A stretch of DNA of 64,000 bases from Bacteroidaceae bacterium (lineage in GTDB: Bacteria; Bacteroidota; Bacteroidia; Bacteroidales; Bacteroidaceae), in NCBI GenBank assembly GCA_017617315.1, contig JAFZWM010000030.1:124001-188000 (forward strand), given 5' to 3'. Position 1 is the first letter of the stretch. Every line of letters starts with the position of its first letter. This document shows, piece by piece, positions 17,075 through 29,359 of this stretch. Both the position numbers and the translations under genes were made by a program. Below the pieces are notes generated by a model. It had not been told where the DNA came from, searched no databases, and saw nothing but the letters and a program-made list of their open reading frames with translations.

Positions 17075-18916
17075 ATGAAAAGGCTTCATTTAAAACGTAT
17101 ATTCATATCGATTTGTTGTTTCATTATCGCTTCAAATTCAATAATTGCAGGCGATATTTATGTTGATGCGAAAAACGGAAACGACAAAGGAAACGGCACT
17201 TTTAATGAGCCAGTAAAAACATTGGCACAAGCATTTAGAATTGCACGAGAATGGCGCAGGCTGAAATCGGCCGATGCCAACAACGGCATTACCATTCATC
17301 TTCGCAAGGGAATACACTATCTCGACGAACCACTGTTCATTCGTCCTGAGGATAGCGGAACGCCGACTTCGCCTACAATAGTAGACGGAGAAGGTTCGTG
17401 GATCAGCGGCGGAGTAGAACTGAAAAATGGCGTTAAAAACAACAATATCTACGAGTTCGATGCTCCGATTATTGGCACTCATCCGCTCGAAATAAGACAA
17501 CTTTACTACGCCAGACTTGGAATAAGTCGCGCCACAAACATTCAGAACGGCGGGGCTTACGACCGCATAATAGATTTTGACAAGGAAAAGCGAGAGATAG
17601 TTATTCCGACTCCTGCCAATATCGAAGATTTGAAAAAAGAAAAGCAGATTGAGATGCACATCGTTCAGCGGTGGGCAACGGCAACTCTCCGCATAAAAGA
17701 TATGATTGTAGAGGGCGAGAAGACTCGCGTAACATTTCACGAGCCCGAAAGTCGCATAGAATTTGAACATCCGTGGCCGCAACCGGTTGTTGGCGGAGAG
17801 AACGGAAATTCAGCCTTTTGTCTGAACAACGGCTTGTGCATGGTTGATGAGCCCGGCGAGTGGTATCAAGACCTTTCGACCCACAAAATATACTATTGCG
17901 CCGAGCCTTTCTTCGGAAAAAAATTGTTCAAAAAGACGAGCGAGAGCGCAGATGTATGTCCCGAGGGGCTTGTCGCTCCGGTGTTGCAGACTCTGGTGAA
18001 AATCGACGGAACTCTGTCGCGCCAAGTCAGCAACATCATTTTCAAGAATGTTACTTTTGCTCATAGCGCGTGGCTTCGTCCGAGTCATTATGGAAATGTA
18101 ACCCTGCAAGGCGGATTCCCGATTATCGATGCCTACAAACTCCAAGTTCCGGGATTGCCAGAAAAGGCATCGCTCGAGAATCAGGCGTGGATTTGCCGTC
18201 CGGGAGCGGCAATCTCAGTAAGAGGCGCAAACAACGTTACGTTCAGCAACTGCAACTTCAACTATATGGCCTCGACCGCCATCGACTTTGAGTGGGGATG
18301 TAAGAATTCGACTGTTCAGAATTGCATCTTCGAAAGCATCGGCGGCACGGCTGTCATGGTCGGGGCATTCCCATCGGGCGGATTCGAGACTCACGTTCCG
18401 TACAAGGCTGCAAATGCCGGCGAAATCTGCTCAGGAATAACTATAAAGGAAAATCTGATAGTCAGCGCAACAGGCGAGGACTGGGGCTGTGCGGCAATAA
18501 ATGCCGGCTACGTTTCGGGAATCAACATCGACAGCAACACGATAAACCATTGTAACTGGAGCGCAATCTGCGTGGGATGGGGATGGACGGCTCAGAAATC
18601 AGACATGATGAACAACCGCATAACAAACAACATCATAAAACTCTTTGCCGAACAACTTCACGATGCCGGCGGAATCTACACGCTTAGCAATCAACCTAAC
18701 TCCGTTATCAGCAACAACATAATAAAGGGATACGGAGCTGCGCCTTATGCTTCGAACGACAGAGTGTTCTACATCTATTGCGACGAGGCTACAAACGGCT
18801 TCGTTATCGAGAACAACAACTGCACAGAAGAAAAATTCGGCACAAACCAGAACGGCAAGAATATGAAATGGCGCAACAACGGCAAGAAAGACACTTTGCC
18901 GGTCGAGGCACAATAA
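17075..18916 (+). CDS. secreted right-handed parallel beta-helix protein
   Basis: The protein is 613 residues from the ATG at 17075, chosen because the N-terminal sequence from MKRLHLKRIF to SIIAG is a good signal peptide. It opens with DIYVDAKNGNDKGNGTFNEPVKTL, the usual entry into DUF1565/pectate-lyase-like beta-helices. Asn-rich rungs repeat later (NNVTFSNCNFNY, NSTVQNCIFES, NSVISNNIIKGYG). Proteins of this type are polysaccharide lyases, glycosidases or glycan-binding proteins of the periplasm or surface. Which one this is cannot be told, and no lyase catalytic set was recognised. Confidence 0.8.
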   Translation: MKRLHLKRIFISICCFIIASNSIIAGDIYVDAKNGNDKGNGTFNEPVKTLAQAFRIAREWRRLKSADANNGITIHLRKGIHYLDEPLFIRPEDSGTPTSPTIVDGEGSWISGGVELKNGVKNNNIYEFDAPIIGTHPLEIRQLYYARLGISRATNIQNGGAYDRIIDFDKEKREIVIPTPANIEDLKKEKQIEMHIVQRWATATLRIKDMIVEGEKTRVTFHEPESRIEFEHPWPQPVVGGENGNSAFCLNNGLCMVDEPGEWYQDLSTHKIYYCAEPFFGKKLFKKTSESADVCPEGLVAPVLQTLVKIDGTLSRQVSNIIFKNVTFAHSAWLRPSHYGNVTLQGGFPIIDAYKLQVPGLPEKASLENQAWICRPGAAISVRGANNVTFSNCNFNYMASTAIDFEWGCKNSTVQNCIFESIGGTAVMVGAFPSGGFETHVPYKAANAGEICSGITIKENLIVSATGEDWGCAAINAGYVSGINIDSNTINHCNWSAICVGWGWTAQKSDMMNNRITNNIIKLFAEQLHDAGGIYTLSNQPNSVISNNIIKGYGAAPYASNDRVFYIYCDEATNGFVIENNNCTEEKFGTNQNGKNMKWRNNGKKDTLPVEAQ

Positions 18917-20995
<2,079 letters not shown>

Positions 20996-21023
20996 ATTTA
21001 TAGGCTATAACAAAAAAATATAT

Positions 21024-21031
21024 TACTTTTG
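21024..21031 (+). promoter_or_regulatory. -7 box of dapA
   Basis: TACTTTTG lies 34 bp before the ATG at 21066. Confidence 0.55.
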
Positions 21032-21065
21032 TCGTCGAATTTATAACAAAGTGTAACTTCAAGGT

Positions 21066-21959
21066 ATGGTTAAAAATATATTCAGGGGTATGGGCGTAGC
21101 CTTGATTACTCCTTTTAAGGCAGACTTTAGTGTTGATTATGAGTCGCTTGACCGTTTGCTCGACTATCTTATAAACGAAGGTGCCGATTTCTTGTGTATC
21201 CTTGCCACAACGGGCGAAACGCCTTGCCTCTCTGCCGAAGAGAAGGCAAAAGTGAAGAACCTGATTGTTGAAAAGGTTGCAGGTCGCATTCCAATCCTTA
21301 TGGGCTGCGGAGGCAACAACACAAGAGCAGTTGTTGAGGAACTGAAGAACGGCGACTTCAGAGGTATTGACGGAGTTCTGTCTGTTTGTCCATACTACAA
21401 TAAGCCATCGCAAGAGGGTTTGTACCAGCACTTCAAGGCAATCGCGGCAGCAACCAACCTTCCAGTTGTTCTATACAACGTTCCGGGACGCACAGGCGTA
21501 AATCTTGCAGCCGAGACGACACTTCGACTGGCACGCGATTGCGAAAACATCGTAGCCATCAAGGAAGCCTCTGGAAACTTCACCCAAATTGACGATATTA
21601 TAAAAAACAAACCTGCCGACTTTGACGTTCTCTCTGGCGATGACGGAATAACATTCCCGCTCATCACACTCGGAGCAACAGGCGTGATAAGCGTTATTGG
21701 AAACGCACTTCCAAAGGAGTTCAGCCGAATGGTGAGACTTGCGCTTAACGGCGATTACGACAGCGCGAGAACCATACACCACCGCTTCACAGAACTGTTC
21801 AGTCTTCTGTTCGTCGACGGAAATCCGGCAGGCGTAAAGGCTATGCTTAACAGCATGGGAATGATTGAAAACGTTTTGCGTCTGCCACTTGTTCCAACAA
21901 GAATTACGACAATGGCGGCGATAAGCAAGATAGTAAGGGAATTGCACATTAAGTGCTGA
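21066..21959 (+). CDS. dapA: 4-hydroxy-tetrahydrodipicolinate synthase
   Basis: This 297-residue TIM-barrel enzyme condenses pyruvate with aspartate semialdehyde in the diaminopimelate/lysine pathway. The Schiff-base Lys is in VAIKEASGN, the catalytic Tyr in YNVPGRTG, and the substrate loop is TTGETPCL. Length and motifs match the family. A terminator follows directly, so it appears to be a single-gene unit. Confidence 0.97.
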   Translation: MVKNIFRGMGVALITPFKADFSVDYESLDRLLDYLINEGADFLCILATTGETPCLSAEEKAKVKNLIVEKVAGRIPILMGCGGNNTRAVVEELKNGDFRGIDGVLSVCPYYNKPSQEGLYQHFKAIAAATNLPVVLYNVPGRTGVNLAAETTLRLARDCENIVAIKEASGNFTQIDDIIKNKPADFDVLSGDDGITFPLITLGATGVISVIGNALPKEFSRMVRLALNGDYDSARTIHHRFTELFSLLFVDGNPAGVKAMLNSMGMIENVLRLPLVPTRITTMAAISKIVRELHIKC

Positions 21960-21987
21960 TTTTTTTCACATTTTATTTTTTAGCAAG

Positions 21988-22019
21988 CTCCGATATCAAA
22001 CAAAGGTATCGGAGTTTTT
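21988..22019 (+). terminator. dapA terminator
   Basis: CTCCGATA (21988-21995) pairs with TATCGGAG (22007-22014), followed by TTTTT. Confidence 0.85.
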
Positions 22020-22035
22020 GTCAATAGGATTGATT

Positions 22036-22644
22036 ATGACTAAATATGCAATAAAAATAACCTTAGCAATGCTTTTGTGCTGCAATTCGATGCTGGCACA
22101 AAAGATTGAATCGGTCTTCGTGACGGAAGACAACGCAGCCCTTCGACTAACACCAAGCGAAAACGGCGAGCTGATAACAAGAGCTCCGCGCAACACACCA
22201 TTCAGAATAAAAGAGAAACTTGACGGCTGGTATCTGGTCGAGGAATTCTACACAAATTGCCGATATTATGTCAGCAAATCGCAGGTTGCATCGCTCGATG
22301 TGCGTGGCGACAGTATTCAGATTCCCGAAGGAGCGTACACTAAGAATCTTGTCGAAGGCGTTGGAAGAAGGCGTGCAAGAATCGAAATTGCGTGGACGCT
22401 GAAAGCCGATTCGGCAGCGAATAATGCAAACGGCGTGATTGTAAGCTACAAGAAAACGACAAACGGAAGACTTGCCGACCAAGCCGTTTTCAGAGGAAAG
22501 ATGCTAAATTCATGCACCTTGCTTTGTGAGGAGAAGTTGACAGCGAACGGTCCTTCACAAAAAACGCACAAACTTTTCTGGTACGTTCAAGGATGCCTTT
22601 TGTACAACGGACATTCTTACGCATTGAAGGCTGCAAATCCTTAA
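22036..22644 (+). CDS. secreted SH3-like hypothetical protein
   Basis: The protein is 202 residues from the ATG at 22036. The signal peptide ends near SMLA-Q. Residues about 25-85 (VFVTEDNAALRLTPSENGELITRAPRNTPFRI, then DGWYLVEEF and RYYVSKSQVASL) look like a bacterial SH3 domain, usually a cell-wall or peptide-binding module. The remainder is beta-rich and unassigned. It converges on menE and the two coding regions overlap by 4 bp with no terminator between them. Confidence 0.65.
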   Translation: MTKYAIKITLAMLLCCNSMLAQKIESVFVTEDNAALRLTPSENGELITRAPRNTPFRIKEKLDGWYLVEEFYTNCRYYVSKSQVASLDVRGDSIQIPEGAYTKNLVEGVGRRRARIEIAWTLKADSAANNANGVIVSYKKTTNGRLADQAVFRGKMLNSCTLLCEEKLTANGPSQKTHKLFWYVQGCLLYNGHSYALKAANP

Positions 22645-23621
22645 TTTTCAAGAAGAAGTCGAGTCTTTGCCCTGTCGGGCTTTCCGGTTTCTGTCATCGG
22701 AAGGGTATCGACCGCAACAATATCCTTTGGTTGCCAATATTTCGGCAACGTTGAGATGGCACTTTTCAATAGTGCCATTTTCTTTTCTGTCATACTTGCA
22801 TCAACAAGCATAACGACTTCTTGTCCAAGCACTTGATGCGCGCGCCAGCTTATTCTGAAACCATCTTTAAGACCGGATTTTTCGGTCAGAAGTCGCTCAA
22901 CTTCCTCAATCTGAACCTTCACGCCCCCCGTGTTGATTGTGTTGTCCTTTCGCCCGATGATTCGGAACTGACCGCACTCGTTTATTTCAGCTATATCGTT
23001 GGTAATCAATTCTTCGGGACAAACTTCCGGTGCATTTATCACAAGAGTTCCTTCTTTGCTTATGCTGATTTTTACGCTCGGAAACGGAGTGTACCAAAGT
23101 GAGGCTTCCTCACCATTCAGCTTTCGGAGAGCGATGTGCGACAGAGTTTCGGTCATTCCGTAGGTGCTCCAAACATTGTTGGGGAATGATTTCAGAACTT
23201 CGGCAAGATGAGAATCAATCGCTCCGCCTCCGATTATGAGTTGCTTTATTTGTTTTAGTTTTTCCGCCTCTTCAGGAACTTGCAGACTTTTAATGACTTG
23301 CATCGGAACCATTGCCGCGAATGTCGGAATCTCAACGATATCTTTCAATGGGTGAGAGGAAGGTTCGACGCTTATCAGACGCAGCCCACGCTCAATGCTG
23401 CGCACCACAACCATCTTTCCGGCGATGTAGTCGAGCGGCATACAAAGCAATGCCGTTTCGCCCGACTTCAATCCAAGAAAATCGCATGTTATGCGGGCAC
23501 TTGCAAGCATTCGATTCTTTTCGACAAGCATCTCTTTCGGCTTGCCTGTAGAGCCCGACGAGCGAACCTTAACAAATGCCTTGTCGTCGTTCCATTCGCT
23601 GTAAAAGTCTGATAATGTCAT
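22641..23621 (-). CDS. menE: o-succinylbenzoate-CoA ligase
   Basis: This 326-residue adenylating enzyme makes o-succinylbenzoyl-CoA in menaquinone synthesis. The AMP-binding P-loop is SSGSTGKPKEM near residue 21, followed by STYGMTETLSHIAL and the hinge region GRKDNTINTGGVKV. The C-terminal catalytic Lys lies in PKYWQPKDIVAVDTLPMTETGKPDR. It is much shorter than Gram-positive MenE (about 450 residues) because the N-terminal subdomain is reduced, as I recall for other Bacteroidetes. It is the last gene of the men operon and overlaps menC by 4 bp. Confidence 0.9.
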   Translation of the reverse strand: MTLSDFYSEWNDDKAFVKVRSSGSTGKPKEMLVEKNRMLASARITCDFLGLKSGETALLCMPLDYIAGKMVVVRSIERGLRLISVEPSSHPLKDIVEIPTFAAMVPMQVIKSLQVPEEAEKLKQIKQLIIGGGAIDSHLAEVLKSFPNNVWSTYGMTETLSHIALRKLNGEEASLWYTPFPSVKISISKEGTLVINAPEVCPEELITNDIAEINECGQFRIIGRKDNTINTGGVKVQIEEVERLLTEKSGLKDGFRISWRAHQVLGQEVVMLVDASMTEKKMALLKSAISTLPKYWQPKDIVAVDTLPMTETGKPDRAKTRLLLEN

Positions 23622-24676
23622 GGTTTGTAATAAAGTCTGTCGCCCTCGATATACAGCGGATAATCAATATTATTTGTGAACAGCATTCCTGTACCAAGTC
23701 CTTGTGGCATAGGCGTTTTATCTGGACGCGATTCTTGCATCGTGGCACACCAATGGGCAATGGCATTCAGTCCAACGTTGCTTTCGAGAGCCGATGTTGC
23801 CCACCAGCCGATGCCTCGTTCTTCGGCAAGGCGAATCCACTCTTCTGCGCCGCAAATTCCGCCATGCAGCGATGGCTTCAGAATGATGTATTGCGGTTTG
23901 ATTGTGTCGAGAAGTTCAATTTTCTCGTCCAACGTATTGATGCCGATAAGTTCCTCATCGAGAGCAATCGGAAGGGGAGTGGCGGCACAAAGTTCGGCCA
24001 TTTTCTGCCACTGACCTGCCTTAATTGGCTGCTCAATAGAATGAAGATGATTTTCTGCAAGAAGTTGAAGTTTCTGCATGGCATCGATGCCGAAAGCGCC
24101 GTTGGCATCTACACGAATCTCTATCTGTTCGGGTGAGAAACTCTCCCTAATCATTCTGATAAGCGAAAGTTCGTTGTCGAAATCTATCGCACCGATTTTC
24201 AGCTTGATGCAACGGAAGCCGAGACGCATTTTCTCTTCGATGCGACGCTTCATCTCGTCGAACGTGCCCATCCAGATCAAGCCGTTGATGGTGATGCCTC
24301 TTTCGCCATGCGAAAAGGCAGTCGAAGAAAGAGCCGTACTTCCGCCAGCATTCATCTGCATCACGACTGATTCTAAGCCGAAAAGCATTGACGGATATTG
24401 GCGCATCTCTTCTTTCAAATCATTGCTGAGTCTGAAAATCGTATTTTGCGCATTGATTTCAGTCTCAAACTTTTGTGCAAAAGGACGAAGAACATCCTCA
24501 TAATCAGCGATATCATCGCAACTAAGCTTTGGAAGAGGTGCACATTCTCCAACGCCAAGTATCCGTTCGCCATCGCGAACCTCAATGTACCACACCTTTC
24601 TGACTGTGTAGATGCCTCGCGATGTGCCGGCCGGCTGCTTGAAGTTGAGCGTGTATGGTCTGACGGAAACTTTCAT
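23618..24676 (-). CDS. menC: o-succinylbenzoate synthase
   Basis: This 352-residue enolase-superfamily enzyme dehydrates SHCHC to o-succinylbenzoate. The second catalytic Lys motif is KLKIGAIDFD. The metal ligands lie in RVDANGAF (Asp), SIEQPI (Glu) and IALDEEL (Asp), and the opposite Lys in IILKPSLHGG. It shares its boundary base with menB and overlaps menE by 4 bp, so translation is coupled. Confidence 0.93.
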   Translation of the reverse strand: MKVSVRPYTLNFKQPAGTSRGIYTVRKVWYIEVRDGERILGVGECAPLPKLSCDDIADYEDVLRPFAQKFETEINAQNTIFRLSNDLKEEMRQYPSMLFGLESVVMQMNAGGSTALSSTAFSHGERGITINGLIWMGTFDEMKRRIEEKMRLGFRCIKLKIGAIDFDNELSLIRMIRESFSPEQIEIRVDANGAFGIDAMQKLQLLAENHLHSIEQPIKAGQWQKMAELCAATPLPIALDEELIGINTLDEKIELLDTIKPQYIILKPSLHGGICGAEEWIRLAEERGIGWWATSALESNVGLNAIAHWCATMQESRPDKTPMPQGLGTGMLFTNNIDYPLYIEGDRLYYKP

Positions 24677-25536
24677 TACGGAATGTATGGATATTGGTCG
24701 AAATCTGGGTCACGTTTCTCCAAGAATGCCTTTCCGCCTTCCTGAGCCTCGTCGCTGAAATAGTAAAGCATGGTTGCATCGCCAGCAAGTTCCTGAATAC
24801 CAGCCTGTCCGTCGAGCTCGGCATTCAAACCGGCCTTTATCATTCGGATGGCGATAGGACTGCGCTTCATTATCGTCTTAGCCCAATCAACAACTTCGTC
24901 CTCGAGTTTGTCGAATGGAACGACTTTGTTCACAAGTCCCATTTCGAGTGCCTCCTGAGCGGTGTAGAGTTTGCAGAGATACCAGATTTCACGCGCCTTC
25001 TTCTGTCCGACAATGCGCGCAAGATAAGACGAACCGAATCCGGCATCGAAACTGCCGACTTTCGGACCTGTCTGGCCGAATTTTGCGTTCTCGCTCGCAA
25101 TCGTGAGGTCGCACACAACATGCAGAACGTGTCCGCCACCAACCGCAAAACCGTTTACCATTGCAATAACAGGCTTCGGAATTGAGCGAATCTGCTTCTG
25201 CACATCAAGAACATTCAAACGCGGAATTCCGTCGGTGCCTACATATCCGCCGCGACCTTTAACATGCATGTCGCCGCCGCTGCAAAAAGCCTCGGTCTTC
25301 AAGCGTTCTTCTTCGGTCTGACCTTCTTTCAGGGGGCTGTGAGCACCCGTCAGGACAACGACGCGCACATCCTTCGCCTCGCGACAATAATACAGCGCAT
25401 CGCTGATTTCCCACGTTGTTCGTGGCGTGAAAGCGTTTCTGTATCGTGGTCGGTTGATGGTTATCTTTGCAATTCCTTCGAAGAACTCAAAAAGAATTTC
25501 TTCGTATTGTTTGATTGTCTTCCAATTTCGTTCCAT
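24676..25536 (-). CDS. menB: 1,4-dihydroxy-2-naphthoyl-CoA synthase
   Basis: The enzyme is 286 residues from the ATG at 25536; upstream in-frame sequence belongs to the end of menD. This crotonase-fold enzyme closes the second ring of menaquinone. The oxyanion-hole segments are [11 protein letters not shown] and [18 protein letters not shown], and the family motif [21 protein letters not shown] is intact. Four bases separate it from menD. Confidence 0.95.
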   Translation of the reverse strand: MERNWKTIKQYEEILFEFFEGIAKITINRPRYRNAFTPRTTWEISDALYYCREAKDVRVVVLTGAHSPLKEGQTEEERLKTEAFCSGGDMHVKGRGGYVGTDGIPRLNVLDVQKQIRSIPKPVIAMVNGFAVGGGHVLHVVCDLTIASENAKFGQTGPKVGSFDAGFGSSYLARIVGQKKAREIWYLCKLYTAQEALEMGLVNKVVPFDKLEDEVVDWAKTIMKRSPIAIRMIKAGLNAELDGQAGIQELAGDATMLYYFSDEAQEGGKAFLEKRDPDFDQYPYIP

Positions 25537-25540
25537 ATTT

Positions 25541-27244
25541 TTATTGTTTTGAGATATGTTCAAAATATTTGCAGAATTCGTTTTTGCTCGTCTCGCTATC
25601 GATAAAAAGTTCGAGAATTGAGGTGTGAGAATCCTCGTCGTCCATAAATTTTCGGAAAACATCTTTTAGTTCCGAAAGATTATCCGCACGGAAATATTGG
25701 GCGTTAAATGCCTTAGCGATATGCTCTGCGCCAGCAGAATGTTTTCCGGCGATGTATTCCTGATAAGCCGAAGCCTTGTCAAGCCCTTTCAGATTTCTGA
25801 AAATCTGGCCGAGATGATTGTTGAACACTACAATTCGCAATTTATTGAGCGATTTCTGCATATTCATGCTATCCTCAAGCCAAAGGGCATTGCTATCATA
25901 GAAGAAAGCAAGGTCGCCAACCAAAAGGAGCGTGTCTCTTCCGCCAAGTCTGAAACCTTGTGCCGCCGAAACGCAGCCTTCAATGCCGTTTACACCACGA
26001 TTACAAAGTACTTCGGAATACGAAGCATCGAACATCTGAATATTTCTGACCATACTGCTGTTTGCCACATGAACGGCAAATTTTCTGTCGATATTTCCAG
26101 AAATAAACTTCAATGCAGAAAGGTCGCAGAACGACGAGAACGAATAATTATCCGCTTTCACCTTCAGATTATCCGAAAGTTTTTTCCAGTTTTCAAAGTA
26201 AACTTTATCAGTATCAATTAGTTGATGTTCAATAACTTTGAGCGCGTTTTCAGCAGATGTTCTTACAAAATGCGTAGCGCATATGTAAGTGTCGGGCAAC
26301 GAATAATCGTCGCACACAAACTGAACAAGTCGCTCGGGCGATGCGTTACGAATGAAATTCTTCAGTCTCTTGGAAACGATATGTCCGCCGAGAACGAATA
26401 CCACATCAGGCTTCAGAGCATTGTCGGCAGAATGGGCACTCAGAACCTCGTCGAAATTACGCAGAACATTAGGGCAGTCGAAGCCGATATTCGACAGGTA
26501 TTCTGCACATACAACGATGTTTTTATGCTTGATTACAAGCGAGTTGAGCGCAGAACGACATTCGTTCGCTTCCTCGGCACTTAATTGTCCGATTATCACC
26601 ATAGCCTTAGCCAAATTCCCGACGGAAAAATCAACTTTTACAGACGAATAATCAGCCTCGGAATAAGAAATCAGCCTTTCGTCCGGCAGATTTTCAATGC
26701 TGAAATCGAAGAAAGGTTCGGTAATAGGAACATTTATCTGAACGGGACCTTTCTTGCGGTTCATCTCAATGAAAGCCTCGTTTATCAGTCGGTTACAAGT
26801 CCATGCGAACTCGTTATTCTCGGCAGAATCGTCCCAATTCGGTTCGAGAAGCTGAACGCATTTGTGAACCATTCTGCCAAACGCTCCCGGCTGCGGAAGA
26901 GTCTGTCCGTCCATTTGGTCGAGCCATCTTTCAGGGCGGTCGGCCGTAATGACGAGCAACGGCACTTTCTGATAGAAAGCCTCGGCAACCGCAGGAGCAA
27001 GATTCAGCACCGCGCTGCCCGACGTTACGCACACTGCCACGGCGCGCCGGAGAGACTGAGCCAATCCGATGGCAACGAAACCAGCGCATCGCTCATCAGT
27101 AACCGGAATGCAGTTCATTCCAGCCACGCTGAAGTTGTTTGCCAGCGGCGAATTTCGGCTTCCGGGGCAGATAACCACATCAGTTATGCCAGCCTTCAGC
27201 ATCAGAGCCGTCAGTTGCAGAGTGTTCCTCTTGTTGCAATACAT
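25541..27244 (-). CDS. menD: SEPHCHC synthase (MenD)
   Basis: The enzyme is 567 residues from the ATG at 27244; an upstream in-frame start would overlap menF and is rejected. It is a thiamine-diphosphate enzyme that joins isochorismate and 2-oxoglutarate. Motifs are [12 protein letters not shown] near the N-terminus, TADRPE, and the ThDP-Mg region [15 protein letters not shown] near the C-terminus. Two bases separate it from menF. Confidence 0.95.
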   Translation of the reverse strand: MYCNKRNTLQLTALMLKAGITDVVICPGSRNSPLANNFSVAGMNCIPVTDERCAGFVAIGLAQSLRRAVAVCVTSGSAVLNLAPAVAEAFYQKVPLLVITADRPERWLDQMDGQTLPQPGAFGRMVHKCVQLLEPNWDDSAENNEFAWTCNRLINEAFIEMNRKKGPVQINVPITEPFFDFSIENLPDERLISYSEADYSSVKVDFSVGNLAKAMVIIGQLSAEEANECRSALNSLVIKHKNIVVCAEYLSNIGFDCPNVLRNFDEVLSAHSADNALKPDVVFVLGGHIVSKRLKNFIRNASPERLVQFVCDDYSLPDTYICATHFVRTSAENALKVIEHQLIDTDKVYFENWKKLSDNLKVKADNYSFSSFCDLSALKFISGNIDRKFAVHVANSSMVRNIQMFDASYSEVLCNRGVNGIEGCVSAAQGFRLGGRDTLLLVGDLAFFYDSNALWLEDSMNMQKSLNKLRIVVFNNHLGQIFRNLKGLDKASAYQEYIAGKHSAGAEHIAKAFNAQYFRADNLSELKDVFRKFMDDEDSHTSILELFIDSETSKNEFCKYFEHISKQ

Positions 27245-27246
27245 AT

Positions 27247-28281
27247 TTAAAGTATCTTTTTTATCGTTTTCAGTTTTTCCTCGGTCTCGTTCCATTCGCT
27301 CTGAACGTCGGACTGACGTAGCAATCCGCCGCCAGCATAGGCAATTCCTTCGGAAAGATTGGCGCATCGCAGATTGACGTAGAGGTTCGTAGTTCCCGAA
27401 GAATCGAGCATTCCGACGATGCCAGAATAGTACGAACGGTCGTAGCCCTCGTTATTCAGAATGAAGGCGAGAGCCTCGTCTTTCGGCAGTCCGCACACGG
27501 CTGGAGTAGGATGAAGGCTGCTGATTATATCGCCAAGAGAGCACGAAGGCTTTGGCGAGAAGTGAAATTCGCTTTTCAGATGAACCAGATTTCCGGCTTT
27601 CGATGTGTAAGGTCCTTCTTCCTCGATGACCGTTGCCAACGCACTAAGGCGCGAACGGATGTAACTTGCAACAACCGCCTGTTCTTCTTTGTTTTTCTCG
27701 CTCCAAGCAAGGTCGCGAATGTCCTTGTCGGCAGCCGGCATCGTTCCGGCGAGCGCAACGGTTCGGTAGTGCGATTTCTCGCCCGAGAGCAGAATCTCGG
27801 GAGTGCAGCCAAGCCATATTCCCGTTGCGGGAGTCTTGGCAAGATAGACCATCATTCGCGGATAGGCTGCGCACGCTTTCAGAAACGAGTTGAAGGCATC
27901 GGACTTTTCAATCTGAATCTTCTCGCATCGCGAAAGAACGAGTTTCTCGAAAATCCCATCGTTCAATGCCTTGCTGAATTTTCCGAAAGCCGACTTGTAG
28001 CGTTCGTCTGGCAAAGCCGTGTTTTCTATCTCTTTATCAGCAAGATAAAGATTTACTTCTGTATTATATTTACAATGTAAAATTCTGTCGGGCGAAATTA
28101 CCACGGTAGGATGCTTTTCCGACTCGACAAACGGCATCATTACAAAGCCATCGGTTGCCGGAGAAGCCTTCTGCCCGTCTTGAATCACGACCGTAAACTC
28201 ATCGGAAAAAGGCAGACGGTAGAGCGCAACCGACTCTTCCGAACCAAACAATTCGGCTATGTCTTTCAGCTCGTCGGTCAT
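27247..28281 (-). CDS. menF: isochorismate synthase
   Basis: This 344-residue chorismate-binding enzyme converts chorismate to isochorismate, the committed step of menaquinone synthesis. Recognisable parts are KLVLSRCEKIQIE, ATGIWLGCTPEILLSGE, ALAGTMP, LHPTPAVCGLPKDEAL and YAGGGLLRQSDVQSEWNETEEK. The N-terminal subdomain is short. It overlaps the thioesterase gene by 4 bp. Confidence 0.94.
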   Translation of the reverse strand: MTDELKDIAELFGSEESVALYRLPFSDEFTVVIQDGQKASPATDGFVMMPFVESEKHPTVVISPDRILHCKYNTEVNLYLADKEIENTALPDERYKSAFGKFSKALNDGIFEKLVLSRCEKIQIEKSDAFNSFLKACAAYPRMMVYLAKTPATGIWLGCTPEILLSGEKSHYRTVALAGTMPAADKDIRDLAWSEKNKEEQAVVASYIRSRLSALATVIEEEGPYTSKAGNLVHLKSEFHFSPKPSCSLGDIISSLHPTPAVCGLPKDEALAFILNNEGYDRSYYSGIVGMLDSSGTTNLYVNLRCANLSEGIAYAGGGLLRQSDVQSEWNETEEKLKTIKKIL

Positions 28282-28697
28282 TGTTTTTTAGGCAGAATGT
28301 AGTTTGTAACTCGCTCTGTAGAAATAAGTTTGCCGTCCTCGCCGACAATATCCACGTTCCACACATGGCTCGTTCTGCCGGCATGAAGACATGTTGCCCG
28401 GGCGTAGACTTTTCCTTCGGTTGCCGACATTGCAATGTGATTGCCCGTAACTTGCGCTCCGCAGACAATTTTCTCGTCGTTTACAAGATAGAGCGAGCCA
28501 AGTCCGGCAACAGATTCGGCCATCGCCAGCGACGCTCCGCCGTGCAGAATGCCAAAATACTGTCGGGTGGCATCGCAAATCGGCATTTCTGCAAGAATTA
28601 TATCCTCATCGGTAGGCAGAAATCTGATGCCCATTGCCCCGAGCATCGTATTTTTCAGCCTTTCGTTTACATCATCGCAAAATTCCTGTGTAAGCAT
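28278..28697 (-). CDS. menI: hotdog-fold thioesterase, probable DHNA-CoA hydrolase
   Basis: This 139-residue PaaI/YbgC-type hotdog protein contains GILHGGASLAMAESVAGLGS, the active-site helix with the catalytic acidic residue, and NHIAMSATEGKVYARATCLHAGR. Its place directly before menF in the men operon makes 1,4-dihydroxy-2-naphthoyl-CoA hydrolysis the most likely role. The fold is common, so the specific assignment rests on context. Confidence 0.8.
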   Translation of the reverse strand: MLTQEFCDDVNERLKNTMLGAMGIRFLPTDEDIILAEMPICDATRQYFGILHGGASLAMAESVAGLGSLYLVNDEKIVCGAQVTGNHIAMSATEGKVYARATCLHAGRTSHVWNVDIVGEDGKLISTERVTNYILPKKQ

Positions 28698-28703
28698 CTT
28701 TCC

Positions 28704-29312
28704 TTATTTTTCTTCTGAGATTGATTTGTTTATCTGGTCTATGTAATCGAGCAGTTCTTCGCGTCCGAGACGAGATTCGCTCGATGTGATAAAGTAAGGC
28801 GGAAGCTCTTCCCAACTCTGCTTTATCTTTGCCAGATATTTCTGAACGTTGCTTTTGTTCTTGCCGTTTGTCAGCTTGTCGGCCTTCGTAAAGACGATGG
28901 CAAACGGAATGCCGTTCTCGCCGAGCCATTCCATAAATTCGAGGTCTATCTTCTGCGGTTCGAGTCTGATGTCGATGAGCAGAAAGAGGTTAGCCATCTG
29001 CTCGCGCGTGAGAATGTAATCCTCTATTATCTTCGTGATTTTCTCCTGAGTTTTCTTGTTGCGCTGTGCGAATCCGTAGCCCGGGAGGTCGACGAGATAC
29101 CAGCTTTTGTTTATCAGGAAATGGTTTATCAGCAAAGTCTTTCCCGGAGTTGCCGATGTCATGGCAAGCTTCTTGTTGCGCGTAAGCATGTTGATAAGAC
29201 TGCTCTTACCAACATTAGAGCGTCCGATGAAGGCATATTCTACTTTTCCGTCGGTCGGACATTTTTTCACATCAGCGTTACTGATTACAAATTCTGCAGA
29301 TTTTATTTCCAT
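28704..29312 (-). CDS. engB: ribosome biogenesis GTPase EngB/YsxC
   Basis: This 202-residue TRAFAC GTPase is needed for large-subunit assembly. G1 is [10 protein letters not shown] (about 31-40), the G2 Thr lies in SATPGKT, G3 is DLPGYG and G4 is FTKADK. It is the first gene of the operon, 6 bp before the thioesterase, so a housekeeping GTPase shares a transcript with menaquinone synthesis. Confidence 0.95.
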   Translation of the reverse strand: MEIKSAEFVISNADVKKCPTDGKVEYAFIGRSNVGKSSLINMLTRNKKLAMTSATPGKTLLINHFLINKSWYLVDLPGYGFAQRNKKTQEKITKIIEDYILTREQMANLFLLIDIRLEPQKIDLEFMEWLGENGIPFAIVFTKADKLTNGKNKSNVQKYLAKIKQSWEELPPYFITSSESRLGREELLDYIDQINKSISEEK

Positions 29313-29329
29313 GTCAAAATATTATGTTG

Positions 29330-29337
29330 CAAAATTA
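29330..29337 (-). promoter_or_regulatory. -7 box of the engB-men operon
   Basis: TAATTTTG on the minus strand lies 17 bp before the ATG at 29312. Confidence 0.55.
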
Positions 29338-29359
29338 ACAAAAATAAAGCAGATTTTGC